64,000 nucleotides of DNA from Dipteris shenzhenensis (taxonomy: Eukaryota > Polypodiophyta > Polypodiopsida > Gleicheniales), in assembly GCA_047967505.1 (NCBI GenBank), contig CM106538.1; one strand, given 5' to 3'. Every line of letters starts with the position of its first letter. The stretch's first letter is position 1. The notes below the pieces were generated by a model. That model was not told where the DNA came from. It searched no databases and saw only the letters and a program-made list of their open reading frames with translations. The position numbers were made by a program, and so were the translations under genes. Positions 31,643 through 43,064 of the stretch are shown here, piece by piece.

Positions 31643-34600
31643 ATGTTCTTTATAATGGTTGTTACAGCTTGTTTGCAAAGGAAACTCACAAAGGAGATGG
31701 CTACAAAATTTATTCTGGGGATGGACGTGATTCTATGTTGCAAAAGAGAAGTAGTTGCATTTGCTACAATCCATGAAAGTGATCCAAATTCTATTTATCA
31801 CTTTAGAAGACTTGGCAAAGATAAGGTGGCGGTTATCGTATCAAGGATTCTTAGTGCACATGTTGAGCTAAAGCATAAGTGTGGGGATATGGACATCCTT
31901 GGAGATGTTATGCCCTATAATACTTCCAACAAAGCATTTATTGCATGGGACAGAGATGAGGCTTATCCAACACATGTCATCAGGAATACAAAGTGCATAT
32001 CTTTGGATTTTAGAGTGGGAGATATTTTACAAATGTTATCATTTGCAAATAACAATGTAGCAGAAGGTCAAGTCTTAGGATTTGAACAAGTGGAACACTG
32101 GACATTTGTGCAGACGAGAATTCAAAAAGTTACTGATGATGGTATGGATGATAACTCAATGTCATTGGATGGTCCCTACTATGAGGTAGGTAAGGATTTG
32201 AGATGGAGCATGCAATTTTTAAAGATTGGAAAGACTCGGCATGTGGTTTTTAATGATAAACATAACTACAACATCAAAGAATTGAAAGAATATGCCAATG
32301 TACCAAGCTCTATTCCTTCAGAGATGGATGATTCCAATGCACTCAACTATAGCACTGACGTCTTATCAGAAGTCGATGAGTTCATTGGTACCGAGAAAGA
32401 AAAATATTTCACAAGTGATGCCTTATCCGGGGTGGGTGGATGAGTTCATGCACATTGAGAACTTGGGCAAAGATGTCAAAAGTGATATATTTTCAAGCAT
32501 GGATGGCTTCATGGATACTAATAAAGTTCTTGGAGTCAAACCAAGTAACTATGGAAATCATGCACGATAGTATAATGAGTGATGTTCTCTCTGGAGTAGA
32601 GGAGTTTCAAGACTATGGAGTTATGAAATCCATAGAAAGTGCATCAATGAGTGACGTTCTCTCAGGAATAGATGAGTTTGAAGATCATTCTGGACACTCT
32701 ATCACCACTGACTATGGAGTTATGAAATCCATAGAAAGTGCATCAATGAGTGATGTTCTCTCAGAAATAGATGAGTTTGAAGATCATTCAGGACACTCTA
32801 ATGCCATTGTGACAAGTGGTTCTACGATTGTATCAAAAGTAGGGATGAGATCAACAAAGGACTATTCAGTATTTGACTTTGATTGTGAAATAGTTAATGT
32901 TACAAATGGTTTGACGAATGTATCAAAAGCAAGGATGACATCAACAAAGGAATATTTAGTATTTGACTATCAGAGTGATAAGATCAAGGATGCAACATCT
33001 CATGAAAACAATGTGACAAATAAATCTTACAAGGAGAACTACACAAATCCAAATAAGAATGTACAGAAGGTCCCAAAACGGACATACAAATGCATGAAAA
33101 GACAACGAGTCTAGGCAGATCCAGAAAAGCAACCAAAGAGAATAAGAGTAATGAATGAAGATGTTATGCTAAAAGCAATGCGATCTACATGCTGTAAGCA
33201 TACATGTATGCGATCCATTAACTTACATGACATCAAGGGTTGTAGAGAACATGTCTGGCAAAGGAAAGGAAGTAGAAGAAATGAATACCTACTCATGAGA
33301 TTGTCTTGCTTTCTTGTAAATGATAAGAGAAGGCGAAGTTCAGGACAGCAGATAAGGCCTTTTATAAATGGAAAAAGTATTTGCAATAATACATATCGCA
33401 TTATTACACGATTATCACATGGCACATATTGGAATTTGGCTAATAAAGCAAATTATGGAGTTAAATTTAACATTCATGGAAACATAGGAAGGCCCAAAAC
33501 AAGAGCCTCAACGGTTGTGGCAATAGCAATTTTGAAAGATTACATTTATGAAAATGCTTTACCGCAACCCCACCTATCAGAAATTCATCTTCTGATAGGT
33601 TTGACCAAAAAAGAAGTATTTAACTCTATTGGAGAAACACAGAGGCAAAGAGGGCATGCACCGGCATCTTTTCATACTTTGTATACTCTTTGGAAAAAAA
33701 GCTTTGGACATGTTAAAATCCCAAAGAGGCAAAAAATGTCAAAGTGCAACGACTGTGATGATCTAAAGTGAGCACTTGAGAGTGCAACATCTCTAGAACA
33801 AAAAGAAGCTTACAAAAAAAAGAGAGAATTTCATTATGGACTTGTTTGACATTCTAGAATAAAATATGCATTTTGGAAGGAGCAAGCTATTTCTCACCCA
33901 AATGAGTACATGTGCATTATTGTAGATGGTATGGATCAAAATACAACAACATTACCTCGATTCGTTAACACTCCACCTAAGCTACAAGGCAAATACTTTT
34001 TAAAGACACATCTATGTGGAGTGTTAGTGCACAGATTTAAGTTTTTTGCAGACATATGGATTGATTCCTTGCATCTACATGATAGCAATCAAGTGTAACA
34101 TCCGTTATGAAGGTAATTCACAATGTACATGCAGAAAAAGGTCACCTACCAGCAACTTTGAGAGTACAAGCAGACAATTGCGGACGAGAGAATAAGAATG
34201 TACTCTTCTTTGCATTTTGCTCAATGCTAATCGCTCATAGAATCTTCAATGATATTGAAGTTGGGTTTTTGTTGGTTGGGCACACACATGAGGATATCGA
34301 TCAGGTATTTAGCACAGTTTCAGGAGAACTAAAACACAAGGACATGGAGACGATGGATGACTTGATAAAAAAATGTGGGAGGAAAGTTGGTGGCCATAAG
34401 GAAGGAACAATATGCTCAATGGTTGAGAGGATGTATGATTGGAAGAGCTTTATTCTACCTTTCATACAAAAAGGTGGTGATGCCCTGATAGGTCATAGCG
34501 CTCCACACTATTTTTGCTTTTTCTTAAAGGATGAAAAACCAGTGATGCAATGGCAACACTATTCTCTTGATACAAAATGGGAACCTGAAGAACCTTACTC

Positions 34601-35393
34601 TCTCTTAACTTCAATCCCGAGCAAAGAAATGCATCCAACATGGGCTCCTATAAAAGAATTCAGCGAGAAATCCAAAGGTGAAATAGAAGGCTTAAAAGCT
34701 TTTATTACATACAAAGAGGAAATGCTCTGGAGATTTCCTGATTGGAAGCCCTCTTGGAAGGAACACACTATTGTTGTAATTAGCAAGACCCACCAATTGA
34801 TAAAGGACCTTGCAAAAATACGAGAAGATGATATTAAGATAGAACGGCCTTTATTTTGGCCAAATGTTGGTAATGACTTGCGTCCAGCATGTGGTCTCTT
34901 TGAAAATGAGTTTGAATCGTTGCTCCCACGTCCATATTGTGGACCCAAGAAGGGAGAGTTTATGCCACAAATAGACATAGATGTCCATTGTTTTGTTGCA
35001 GTTCGACCATCGGATGATGAACATGAGAACGTGAAGTTTTGGGTTGCGAAAGTAGTTGACGTGAGCATGGATGACCAGGGGAGAGCTACAACATTTACAT
35101 CGGTATGGTATGAGCCAAGGGGTAGGAAGGAGAACCAAGATAACAGTACATTGTATAGTAGTTGTCTGAAAAAGGAATGGGTCCCAAACCATGATGCAAT
35201 TTCAAGACTTTCCACAGAGACAATCATAGTATCCTGGAAATCAAGGTCAAAGAAAACAAAGAAGCACATGGGGTATGATGTAGAAGACAAAATAAAATTA
35301 CCGCAACCAATTATTACGCACATTATAGAGTTCATAAAGATGCTCACCCAGGAGGAAGTAGAAGGAGATAGCGCAAATGAAGAATGCCCATGA
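31643..35393 (+). pseudogene. DUF7869-like protein, copy 2 (best preserved, still broken)
   Basis: Starts at ATG 31643 and would encode about 1,240 residues. Regions in order: an unknown N-terminal domain (KVAVIVSRILSAHVELK, GDILQMLSFANN, to about residue 200); seven acidic repeats of the form SDVLSG(V/I)DEF (about residues 235-380); and a basic stretch (CMKRQRV). A Cys-rich segment (STCCKHTCMRSI) and ICNNTYRIITRLSHGTYW come next, with RQKMSKCNDCDDLK after them. The putative RNase-H-fold core has VDGMDQNTTTLPRF, VQADNCGRENKN and VGHTHEDIDQVFS. The C-terminal module reads PQIDIDVHCFVAVRPSDDE, FWVAKVVDV and VWYEP. Breaks: frame changes near 32440 and 32565, TAG at 33112, TGA at 33769 and 33847, and a one-base loss near 34094. 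The last 428 residues (34107-35393) are open. Function unknown; the DDE-like reading of the Asp motifs is inference. Confidence 0.8.
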
Positions 35394-35481
35394 TAACACC
35401 ATTCAAATATCGAGCAAGAGTGAAGGTGGTGGTGGTAGTCAGATGAGAGTGAATGAAGATGGCACCCAAGCGACAAGTGAT

Positions 35482-35592
35482 GATAGAAAGGACATTCTGA
35501 ACAAGCAAATGTTTGGATCGCTCATTTCTATGATCATGATAGAAAAGGACATTCAAACAAGCAAATGTTTGGATCGCCCATTTGTACTAAAC
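35482..35592. repeat. 56 bp tandem duplication in the tail of copy 2
   Basis: Units 35482-35537 and 35538-35592 share GATAGAAA.GGACATTC and ACAAGCAAATGTTTGGATCG. They occupy the place where copies 1 and 3 carry a different minisatellite, so this tail region is prone to repeat formation. Confidence 0.8.
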
Positions 35593-36189
35593 TCATTGTA
35601 AAGGAAAAATTAAATTATTGAAAAGGCCACAAGAGATCCTTTGTACAAAGACTCATCCAGAGCAATATTTGTTGTAAAACTTATGACATGATAATGTAAA
35701 ATTGCAAGCATAGCCATTGCTATTTTTTGGAGTACAAAAGAGGCTTCCATCATGTTTCATGTCTATATAAACCTTTTAATTTCTTGAATATTCAAGAGTG
35801 TTATAGTTTTCTGCATTGAAAGTAAAAAGAGTCTTACAGGTCTCTTATGTATACAATTTTAAAATGTTGTGAATCCTCAATAGCATGGTTTTTCATGGAT
35901 TTAAACTAATAACTCAGATTTTTTATTTTAAGAATATGATTCTTATAAACAAGAAATACAAATTTAGGATTTAATAGTAGTTTTTGCATTATTTGTACAA
36001 CATTGTAGAGAGATATTTTGAAATGTATTATGTGAAAATGATAGTGCCAGAAAGTAAACTTTTGATTCTTGAATGACAATTTCATAAAGTAAACTTTTCA
36101 TTTGGGAAGGATTTTAAGGAATAGTCCAAAAGTAGACATATGAGTCCAAAATTAATAAAATAAGTGTTGAAAGTAATTTTCAAGAGAGC

Positions 36190-36815
36190 ATTACTCTAGG
36201 GGAAGTTGTGTAATTAAAGAAAGTATCATAGCGCACTTAGGCATTATGCTTTGGAAGTGTCTACATGTAAAAATCTAGGTCATGAGTGTATCCCAATGAG
36301 AAATAATCCTATATTGGTGCTTGCATCCAATTTGAACAACCTACCTTTTGGCAATAATTGTACAATCTGTAACCCTTGCTCAACCATTTGATTAATAAAG
36401 GCCAAATTCTTTGGGATAGAAGGCATATATAAGATATTTGACATCGATTTTCCTCTTGCCATTATGCATCACCAATAGCACACTACCAACACGAGTGATA
36501 GCATGCTGAATATCATTCTATGATATAATCATTTACTTTCATTGGTTTCATATGCTCAAACCACTCACCAAGCCAAGTCATGAGATTTAATGCTCCAGAA
36601 TCCATATGCCATGTTTTGTCACTGTCTCCATGTGTGATCATGGAGCCCACTATGTACTTCATGGCAAACAAATGATTTGTAGCATCATGTACTCTACCCC
36701 CTCTCAAATCATTTTGTTTGTGATAACAATCACGAGCGAAATGGCCAAACTTCCCACGATAATGATATTCCATATTTTGCATGGATGATTGTTAGCCTTA
36801 CCAATGACCTCGTGA
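36190..36815 (-). mobile_element. Ty1/copia gag-protease-integrase fragment
   Basis: Read on the minus strand. A zinc-knuckle remnant (GKFGHFARDCYHK, first cysteines replaced) lies near 36770. A protease with MDSGALNLMTW near 36600 follows, then a GAG-pre-integrase piece (VEQGLQIVQLLPKGRLFKLD preceded by LYMPSIPKNL) at 36280-36462. Spacing and order fit copia pol. Start and end are ragged and the frames are broken. Confidence 0.75.
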
Positions 36816-37043
36816 CAAAAGATGAAGAGGGGAGAGGAGAAGAGTGGAGATGAGGAGAGAGGGCACAGCTAGAGAGCACACCATAAATGACTAACTATAC
36901 ACTACATTTAGTTGCAAATGTAGAATATATACAAACCCTTTTAGGGTTAGGTTTAGGGCATCTAACACTTTCCTTTTTAGCACTCTATATGTGTTAGTGC
37001 TATGCACATATGATCATATGATGTTGAGCACGGTTTTTCAACA
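36815..37043 (-). mobile_element. Probable copia LTR with adjacent polypurine tract
   Basis: On the minus strand, the sequence entering this block is CTTGAGGGAAGG (37044-37055), a good polypurine tract, immediately followed by TGTTGAAAAACCGTGC. TG is the expected start of an LTR, and the upstream RNase H coding remnant ends just before it. The other end of the LTR is not clear; about 36815 is where gag-like coding of the next fragment starts. Confidence 0.55.
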
Positions 37044-37047
37044 CCTT

Positions 37048-38446
37048 CCCTCAAGATCAACATCATGAAGTAGGCCTTCCCTCTAGATGATGATTCTGAG
37101 GAATCGAAGAAGGACTGAGCATTACATTCCATCACACCCCCTTAATGGGTATGTCCTTCCTCTGCATCAAACCAAGAGCTTATCGGTGCTTCTCAAACAA
37201 CTCTTTACCTAGTGGTTTGGTAAAGATGTCTGCAACATTTTCTTTGCTATCACAATGCTGCAGTGTGATGTCACTTAAGTAACACTCTTTCTCTGATGAA
37301 GTACTCTCTGACATCAATGTGCTTTGTCTTGGAGTGATACTATATTCTTGGCCAATGCTTGACTCGATTGATTATCACAGTATATTGTTGTTGGCTTTGA
37401 TTCATCAAAGTAGTGTGTTTTTGACAATAGCCTTCAAGAACCTGTAGTGAGTGCTCTATATGTTGCTTCAGTGGAAGACATAGAAACAGTTGTCTATTTG
37501 ACAAGCATGATATAGCATCTTGATCAAGGAAAAATGCATATCTATGAGTCGATCTCGTGGTCTCATGATCTCTGGCATAGTCAGATCCATGCAACCTTAG
37601 ATGACTTTCTCTGTATTGTATTCCAAACTGTCTTGTATCTTTGATGTATCTTAAGACTCTTTTGGTTGCATTCCAGTGAGATAGCTTTGGATTTGACATA
37701 AACTGTGCAAGTGAACTTATTGCATAACAAATATATGACCGTGTGATAGTCAGATATATAAGAGATCCAATGAGTTGTCGATAGTACCTGTCATTGACAA
37801 TAAGCTTTTTTGAATCTTTTGTAAGTTTCAAACTCTGTTCGCGATCGATGATGGGAGTGGATGCAATCTTGCAATCTATCATATGAAACTTCTTTAGGAG
37901 ACTGTCAACATATTTCAGTTAATTCATAAAGGTGCTGTCTGAATCTCTTCAGAACTCAATTCCAAGACAATAGTGAATAAGTCCAAGATCTTTCATGTTG
38001 AACTCTGCAAATAATTCTTGTTTCAATTTCTTGATGAATCTATCCTTGCTTCCGGTCACAATCACAGATCATCTACGTACAAAAGTGCAATAGTAATGTC
38101 TTCCCCTTAAACTTTGTAGTAAAGAGTATGATCTGCATTGGATTTCATGTATCCTAGATTAGCAAAATACTTGTTGATTCTGTTATACCAAATTTTGGGT
38201 TCTTGCTTTAAGCCATAGAGGCCTTTTTTTGAGATGGCAAACTTGATTCTCTTTTCCTGCTTCAACATTACTTGCTGGTTGGTGCATGTAGACTTCCTCC
38301 TCGAGGTAACCATTGAGAAAAGCATTCTTGACATTGAGTTGGTATACATTCCATCTGCTGAGTGTCACTAGTGATATCAAGAACTGTATGGAATCCATCT
38401 TTGCTACTAGAGCATAAGTCTCATCATAGTCTTGACCATATTGCTA
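37048..38446 (-). mobile_element. Ty1/copia reverse transcriptase-RNase H relic
   Basis: On the minus strand from 38446: YDETYALVAKMDSIQFL, then YQLNVKNAFLNGYLEEEVYM and KKGLYGLKQEPKIWYNRI (matching KALYGLKQ.PR.W). After a gap near 38040-37900 comes YRQLIGSLIYLTITR, SSLAQFMSNPKLSHW, RVLRYIKDT and a broken RNase H (DHETTRSTHRYAFF), and finally DIFTKPLGKELFEKH near 37210. These are the standard copia RT/RNase H landmarks in order, with frameshifts and stops. The YVDD segment is not intact. Confidence 0.85.
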
Positions 38447-38469
38447 CCATGATGTTATGACAAGTGCAT

Positions 38470-38960
38470 AACACAATGGATTGCAAAGCTAATTGGTTAG
38501 GCATGCAAATACCCAAATTGAAATATTTATGGAGCATTAAAAAAGTGTTGTGCCATTTTGATGATAATTGCAAGGAAAAACACATAGAATTATGGATTGT
38601 ATCTGCAAAAAAAACCCATGCCTCTAGCACAAGCCATTGTTTTCAAGCATCTTCTTACTTTAAAAAACAAAAAATGCATTTGCTTGGTTGTAGTAGAGAA
38701 CCCATTGTACCCAATCCTCATCACTCTCATCTAGTTGCTTTATTTTTCTAAAGGCCTTATGACACTTCTTTAAAATAACTTGTGTCATTTCCCATCAATG
38801 ATCCCAAATTGAAATGCACCATTTCAAGTAAAATCGAGCAATATGTTGGCAAAGTGCAAGCCTGTATGCAAATATTGGGCCTAATACAAGCATGCTAACT
38901 AATGAATAGAGCATGTATTAAATTATTGCACATTGTTGAGATCACCCAAATCTATGCTTG
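38470..38960 (-). pseudogene. Kinase-like gene relic 1
   Basis: Minus-strand frames read HTGLHFANILLDFT, a stop, then NGAFQFGIID (near 38800-38868). DEDWVQWVLYYNQANAF follows further on. The pieces match, in order, the relic at 46085-46836, where the same place reads HIDLHPSNILLDF and FGIMDW. The HxDLHPxNIL pattern followed by an (I/M)D resembles the catalytic loop and metal-binding Asp of the protein-kinase-like fold. Many stops and frameshifts. It abuts the copia relic at 38446, which may have cut it. Confidence 0.45.
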
Positions 38961-40259
38961 GTAAAGCTTTGCAGAGTTTTTCACGGGTCTCTTCCCAAGA
39001 ATCCTCTACTTCATTCTAGTTGTCTAGTAGTCCTCCAATCCTAAGCTTCTTTGAGTTGAGCAGCCTTTCAGCTTGCTCCTTTTCTTCCTTTTGTAGTCGT
39101 GTAGAGTTTAAGGAGCTCTTTACTTCTCCTTTCATCAAGATTCAAGAGTGCAGGGAATTCTTATCTTCGAGTCAAGGGCTGAAAGAATGCAAGTTCTTAG
39201 ACAATCCAACAAGTTGAAAGGTCTACAAGTGTGGATTGTAGAGTAACTCACAAAGAATCAGCTAAGGAACAAAAGCTTAGAACTAGCAAAGGTGAAGGTG
39301 GCTAGAAAAGAAGGCAAATGGGTTGTCTATGAAGATGGCAAGGCTTTGATCAAGGATTTTAAAGTTAAAACGACAGACCTTCAGTTATAGCTGATGTATG
39401 GTCTACATTTGTTTTCTTCTTCTTTGGTTTATTGGTTGAACTAGGTGTAAAGGGAATTTGACATGGTTATAACTTTTCTTTTGAGACACAAGGCAAAAAC
39501 ATTTTTTTTCTCAAAAAAATAAAAAACTACACCATAAGGAGAAGTGTTTGATGTAAGGAAGAGATTCTATACAAGGAGGAATTCATAGATTGTTGTCAAT
39601 GCTCCGGTCGGTGTGAGCTGCAAGATATCATTAATTGCTAACATGGAGGCTCAAATAGTCCTAAAGAACCAGCCATATATTGATACCTTGCAACATTTGA
39701 AGTCCCAATAACTTAATTTTGGGCAACCAAGTAAGCCAGCCCCAAGACTTATGAAAGGTCATGCAGATCGCCAAAATAGAAATGTAAGTATTCCTACTTT
39801 TTTATTGCTATATTTGTCCATGAAATTTTTAAATATATATTTTTTTCAAGTTTCAAGTTTGTTTCCTCACTTATTTTAGAGAATGGATCTAATGCCACCA
39901 CACTAGTGCCATTCTGACTCTACTCTCTTTGCAGACAGTGATCTTGTCACCACAATGTAAATATCTTGAGTCAAAGTACAGTTGACCATTTATCTGATCA
40001 TAATTAAAGAGTTTTCATATGTGTTAATTATGGTTAAAGAGTTCTTTTAATTGGTCAAAGAAGTGAATACGGTCAAAGGTACTTGAATCTGATCAAGTAA
40101 GCCTGATTTCAGTCAGGGAGACTTGGTTTATTACCAAGAGGGTTAACTGTGGTTAACCAGAGAACCACAAAGCTAACTACGATCAGAGAGTGTTGACTTC
40201 GGTCAATGATACTTGGCATACGCCAAGAGGGTTAACTATGGTTAACCAAGATGTGCCAA
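38961..40259. other. No recognisable gene
   Basis: Moderately AT-rich DNA with no motif I can assign. The first ~150 bp continue the kinase-like relic weakly (minus-strand EDSWEETREKLCKALPSID). Near 40060-40260 the words GGTCAA, GAGAGTTG and GGTTAACTATGGTTAACCA are repeated loosely (GGTTAACTGTGGTTAACCAG near 40140 and again near 40227), a quasi-palindromic GGTTAAC cluster. Confidence 0.45.
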
Positions 40260-40275
40260 CTTCGGTTGGAGAGTT

Positions 40276-41000
40276 GTGGACTTGGAGTGGGTCGCTTGGG
40301 CAGGAATTGGTACATCGATCCCTCCATCATCTTATAGACCCCAGAGGGAGCGGTATGATGCCTTTGGATTTGGGAGGTTATACTCTTATGTGACATTCAG
40401 TGGGACCCAGGAGAGTGGTTTTGGCACATGGTATAGGACACTCAGACTGGATAGAGGTCTCCTTCTCGTATACCACTCGCATCGGCCATCGTCTATAACT
40501 AGAGGCAACAACATGGTCCCCTTCGAGGGAGAGACACTCGATAGAGCAAGATGTCCCAACAGAGGTCATAGGCCAATTTTCACCCCATATTTGGATGAGT
40601 TAGCATCCGCAAAAGATCCCTTACTTCTTCTGGTTGTTGGCGCAGGGTCTACCCATCAGCCCCTGGCTAGAGCAGATGCAGGTTGATGGCAGATGCATTG
40701 GTTGTAGGGAGGGAGTTTTGGAAACCATCCCGCACTATTTCTGAGGCTGCCACGCTGCACAGTGGATTTAGTTGACGACCCTCAGGATTGTTGCTAGCAT
40801 ACAGATGACGAGCAAGGATTTCATGTGGGGGATGGTGGCCTAGCTCATGGAGGGAGGCCACGCCTTTGCGATCGACCCTGTCACGCTGGCTTACAAGATA
40901 CATGGACAGCAGGCTTCCTGGATTGAGATCCATGACACACTTCAGCCCACCTGTTCATGCCCACCAGCTCTCTCGGAGGATGGTGTTTCGGAGACCGAAC
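40276..41000 (+). pseudogene. Anonymous decayed coding region in a GC-richer island
   Basis: An open frame of 136 residues (40276-40686) with even amino-acid use is followed in another frame (from about 40796) by KDFMWGMVA, a stop, then LMEGGHAFAIDPVTLAYKIH. The island at 40260-41220 is richer in G and C than its surroundings and has codon-like texture in successive frames, which suggests a dead gene or transposon part. I recognise no domain. Low confidence. Confidence 0.25.
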
Positions 41001-41908
41001 CGTCCTAGCATCATTGCCTAGAACGTATGGGTGGTTAGATGCAGCAAGGTGATGAGGCGCCAGTTGATCCCTTCGACGGCTACTCTAGTAGCCATCTGGT
41101 AGGATATTATCTTCACATTGTAGGCCATTTGGGAGCACGGTACTCCAAGCTCGAGAGTGACTGTCGAGAGGCAGGAGCGCTTCTTGCCAGACATGGTCGG
41201 TAGGAGTTTTCTACACCCTTTTGGTGAGGGGTACTATTTGGGAATATAGACCACTATGGTTGCTAGCTCCTGTTTTGGACTCTCTATAGGTGATGAACTG
41301 TGAGATTCGGAAACAAATGGTTGTTCTTGTAGCTAACAACCGTTTCTTTTCTTGGTTTTCATCAACAACTCTTGTTGGAAGCTGGTTGTATGGTTTTTTC
41401 AAGCATTAATAGAATTTACTTCTTCATGCCAAAAAAAATAGGAGGAGGAGGAGCAAAGTGCTCACCACAGAGCATCCACGGCAATGGATTGCTATGGATT
41501 TTTAAATTCTTTGGTGAAGCTTGTTTAACTCAGATTGCTGCAATATATTCTCGGGCATTTTGTGAACTGTTCTACCCCTGTCTCTCTCTCTTGAGTTTGG
41601 GTTCTATCTTGTGGAGACATAAGGCCAAAAGTTTTGAATTACAACATTCCCTGCTCCTCTCATAGGTTATTCCATTGCACACACCTTAGCCATCTATTGT
41701 ACCACGACGTGGAAAAACTAGCCACAAAGAGTAGGTTTTTTTCCAACACGTGAGTCTTGGCTGTGATCTAGCCCAGAAGTTCAAATACTGGCTGCCAGGG
41801 CTTCACTCTCGCTTGGAGAACCGCCACCATAGTACCGAAACACCAAGCAAGGGCTCCCATGGATACTTGGAACTACCGCAATCTCATGATGGCCAAGAGT
41901 GCATACTA

Positions 41909-43060
41909 GAGATAGATCAATACCTTCACAGAGGCACAGGGGCAATGGCCTTTGGGATAGGTTAGGTTCCAGAGACAGCACTCTACGCTATACCATTCTT
42001 AAAGACTAGATAATCTAATGAGGAAATTGCCTTATACAATTTAACATCATTTAATATTTCAGCATTCTAATGAAACGTAGTCACTAGTAGGGATTGTAAA
42101 AATGTACGCATTATGCCTTTCACATGGCACATACCAAATGAGTTGGAGACCAAATCTTGCGTGGATGTACATCTAGGGTAGCCTAAGAGCCGTGCAGAAT
42201 TTGATCCCCAATAGACAAGTCCACATGCATATTTGGTTAGTACGTGCACCATTTTTCATGCGTAGTCACTAGTAGGGATTGTAAAAATGTAGCATTATAC
42301 CTTCCACGTGGCACATACCAAATGAGTTGGAGACCAAATCTTGCGTGGATGTAGGTCTAGGGTAGCCTAAGAGCTGTGCAGAGTTTCATCCCCAACAGAT
42401 AAGTCAAGATGCATATTTGGTTAGTACGTGTGCCATTTTTCATACGTAGTCACTTGTAGGGAGTGCTTGCAAAAATGTATGCATTATACCTTCCACATGG
42501 CACATACCAAATCAGTTGGAGACCAAATCTTGCATGGATGTAGGTCTAGGGTAGCCTAAGAGCCGTGCAAAGTTTCATCCCCAATAGATAAGTCCATGTG
42601 CATATTTGGTTAGTACGTGCGCCATTTTTCATACGTAGTCACTAGTAGGGATTGTAAAAATGATGCATTATACTTTCCACGTGACACATACCAAATCAGT
42701 TGGAGACCAAATCTTGCATGGATGTAGGTCTAGGGTAGCCTTAGAGCTGTGCAAAGTTTCATCCCCAACAGATAAGTCCATGTGCGTATTTGGTTAGTAC
42801 ATGCACCATTTTTCATGCGTAGTCACTAGTAGGGATTGTAAAAATGTACACATTATACCTTCCATGTGGCACCAAGATATATGGGTCTATACTAGAGAGA
42901 GATCAATATCTTCACAAAGGCACAAGGTTAATAGGCTTTGGGATAGGCTAGGTTCCAGAGATAGCACTCTACTCTATATCATTATTCATAGACTAGATAA
43001 TCTACTAAGGAAGTTACCTTATACAAACATCATTGTATATTTAAACATCTAATGAACAAA
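41909..43060. repeat. 186 bp tandem array (42076-42870) between ~150 bp direct repeats
   Basis: CGTAGTCACTAGTAGGGATT begins units near 42076, 42261, 42446, 42636 and 42822, giving four full units and a partial one. Each contains ACCAAATCTTGC.TGGATGTA and TTTGGTTAGTACGTGC. The array is bracketed by direct repeats: AGAGATAGATCAATACCTTC near 41909 and its variant near 42893, both followed by GGCACA, CCTTTGGGATAGG, CCAGAGA.AGCACTCTAC and AGACTAGATAATCTA. The bracket copies are 985 bp apart. Confidence 0.85.
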
Positions 43061-43064
43061 AATT

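Larger units (their letters stand above)
31609..36181 (+). mobile_element. DUF7869-like repeat element, copy 2
   Basis: Homologous to 58814-63443 from AGTAGATTATT..GAAGAGACTAATG (near 31621) to a shared end just after GTGTTGAAAGTAAT near 36181. It is clearly more diverged from copies 1 and 3 than they are from each other. It is flanked on the left by the TTTAGGG array instead of satellite, so the element is found in two unrelated contexts. This favours independent insertion over simple segmental duplication. No terminal inverted repeats or target-site duplication were recognised. Confidence 0.6.

Noticed and set aside
34595-35476. A 293-residue minus-strand gene
   Set aside because: Antisense to the conserved 3' half of DUF7869-like copy 2. 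The sense strand carries the family motifs and is conserved in the other copies, while the antisense frame is broken in copies 1 and 3.
36945-36970. A short TTTAGGG-like stretch as a third telomere array
   Set aside because: Only two or three imperfect heptamers, inside a probable copia LTR; chance match.
40276-40686. A 136-residue intact gene
   Set aside because: No recognised motif, no supported start, and coding-like texture continues in other frames with stops. Listed only as a low-confidence relic.
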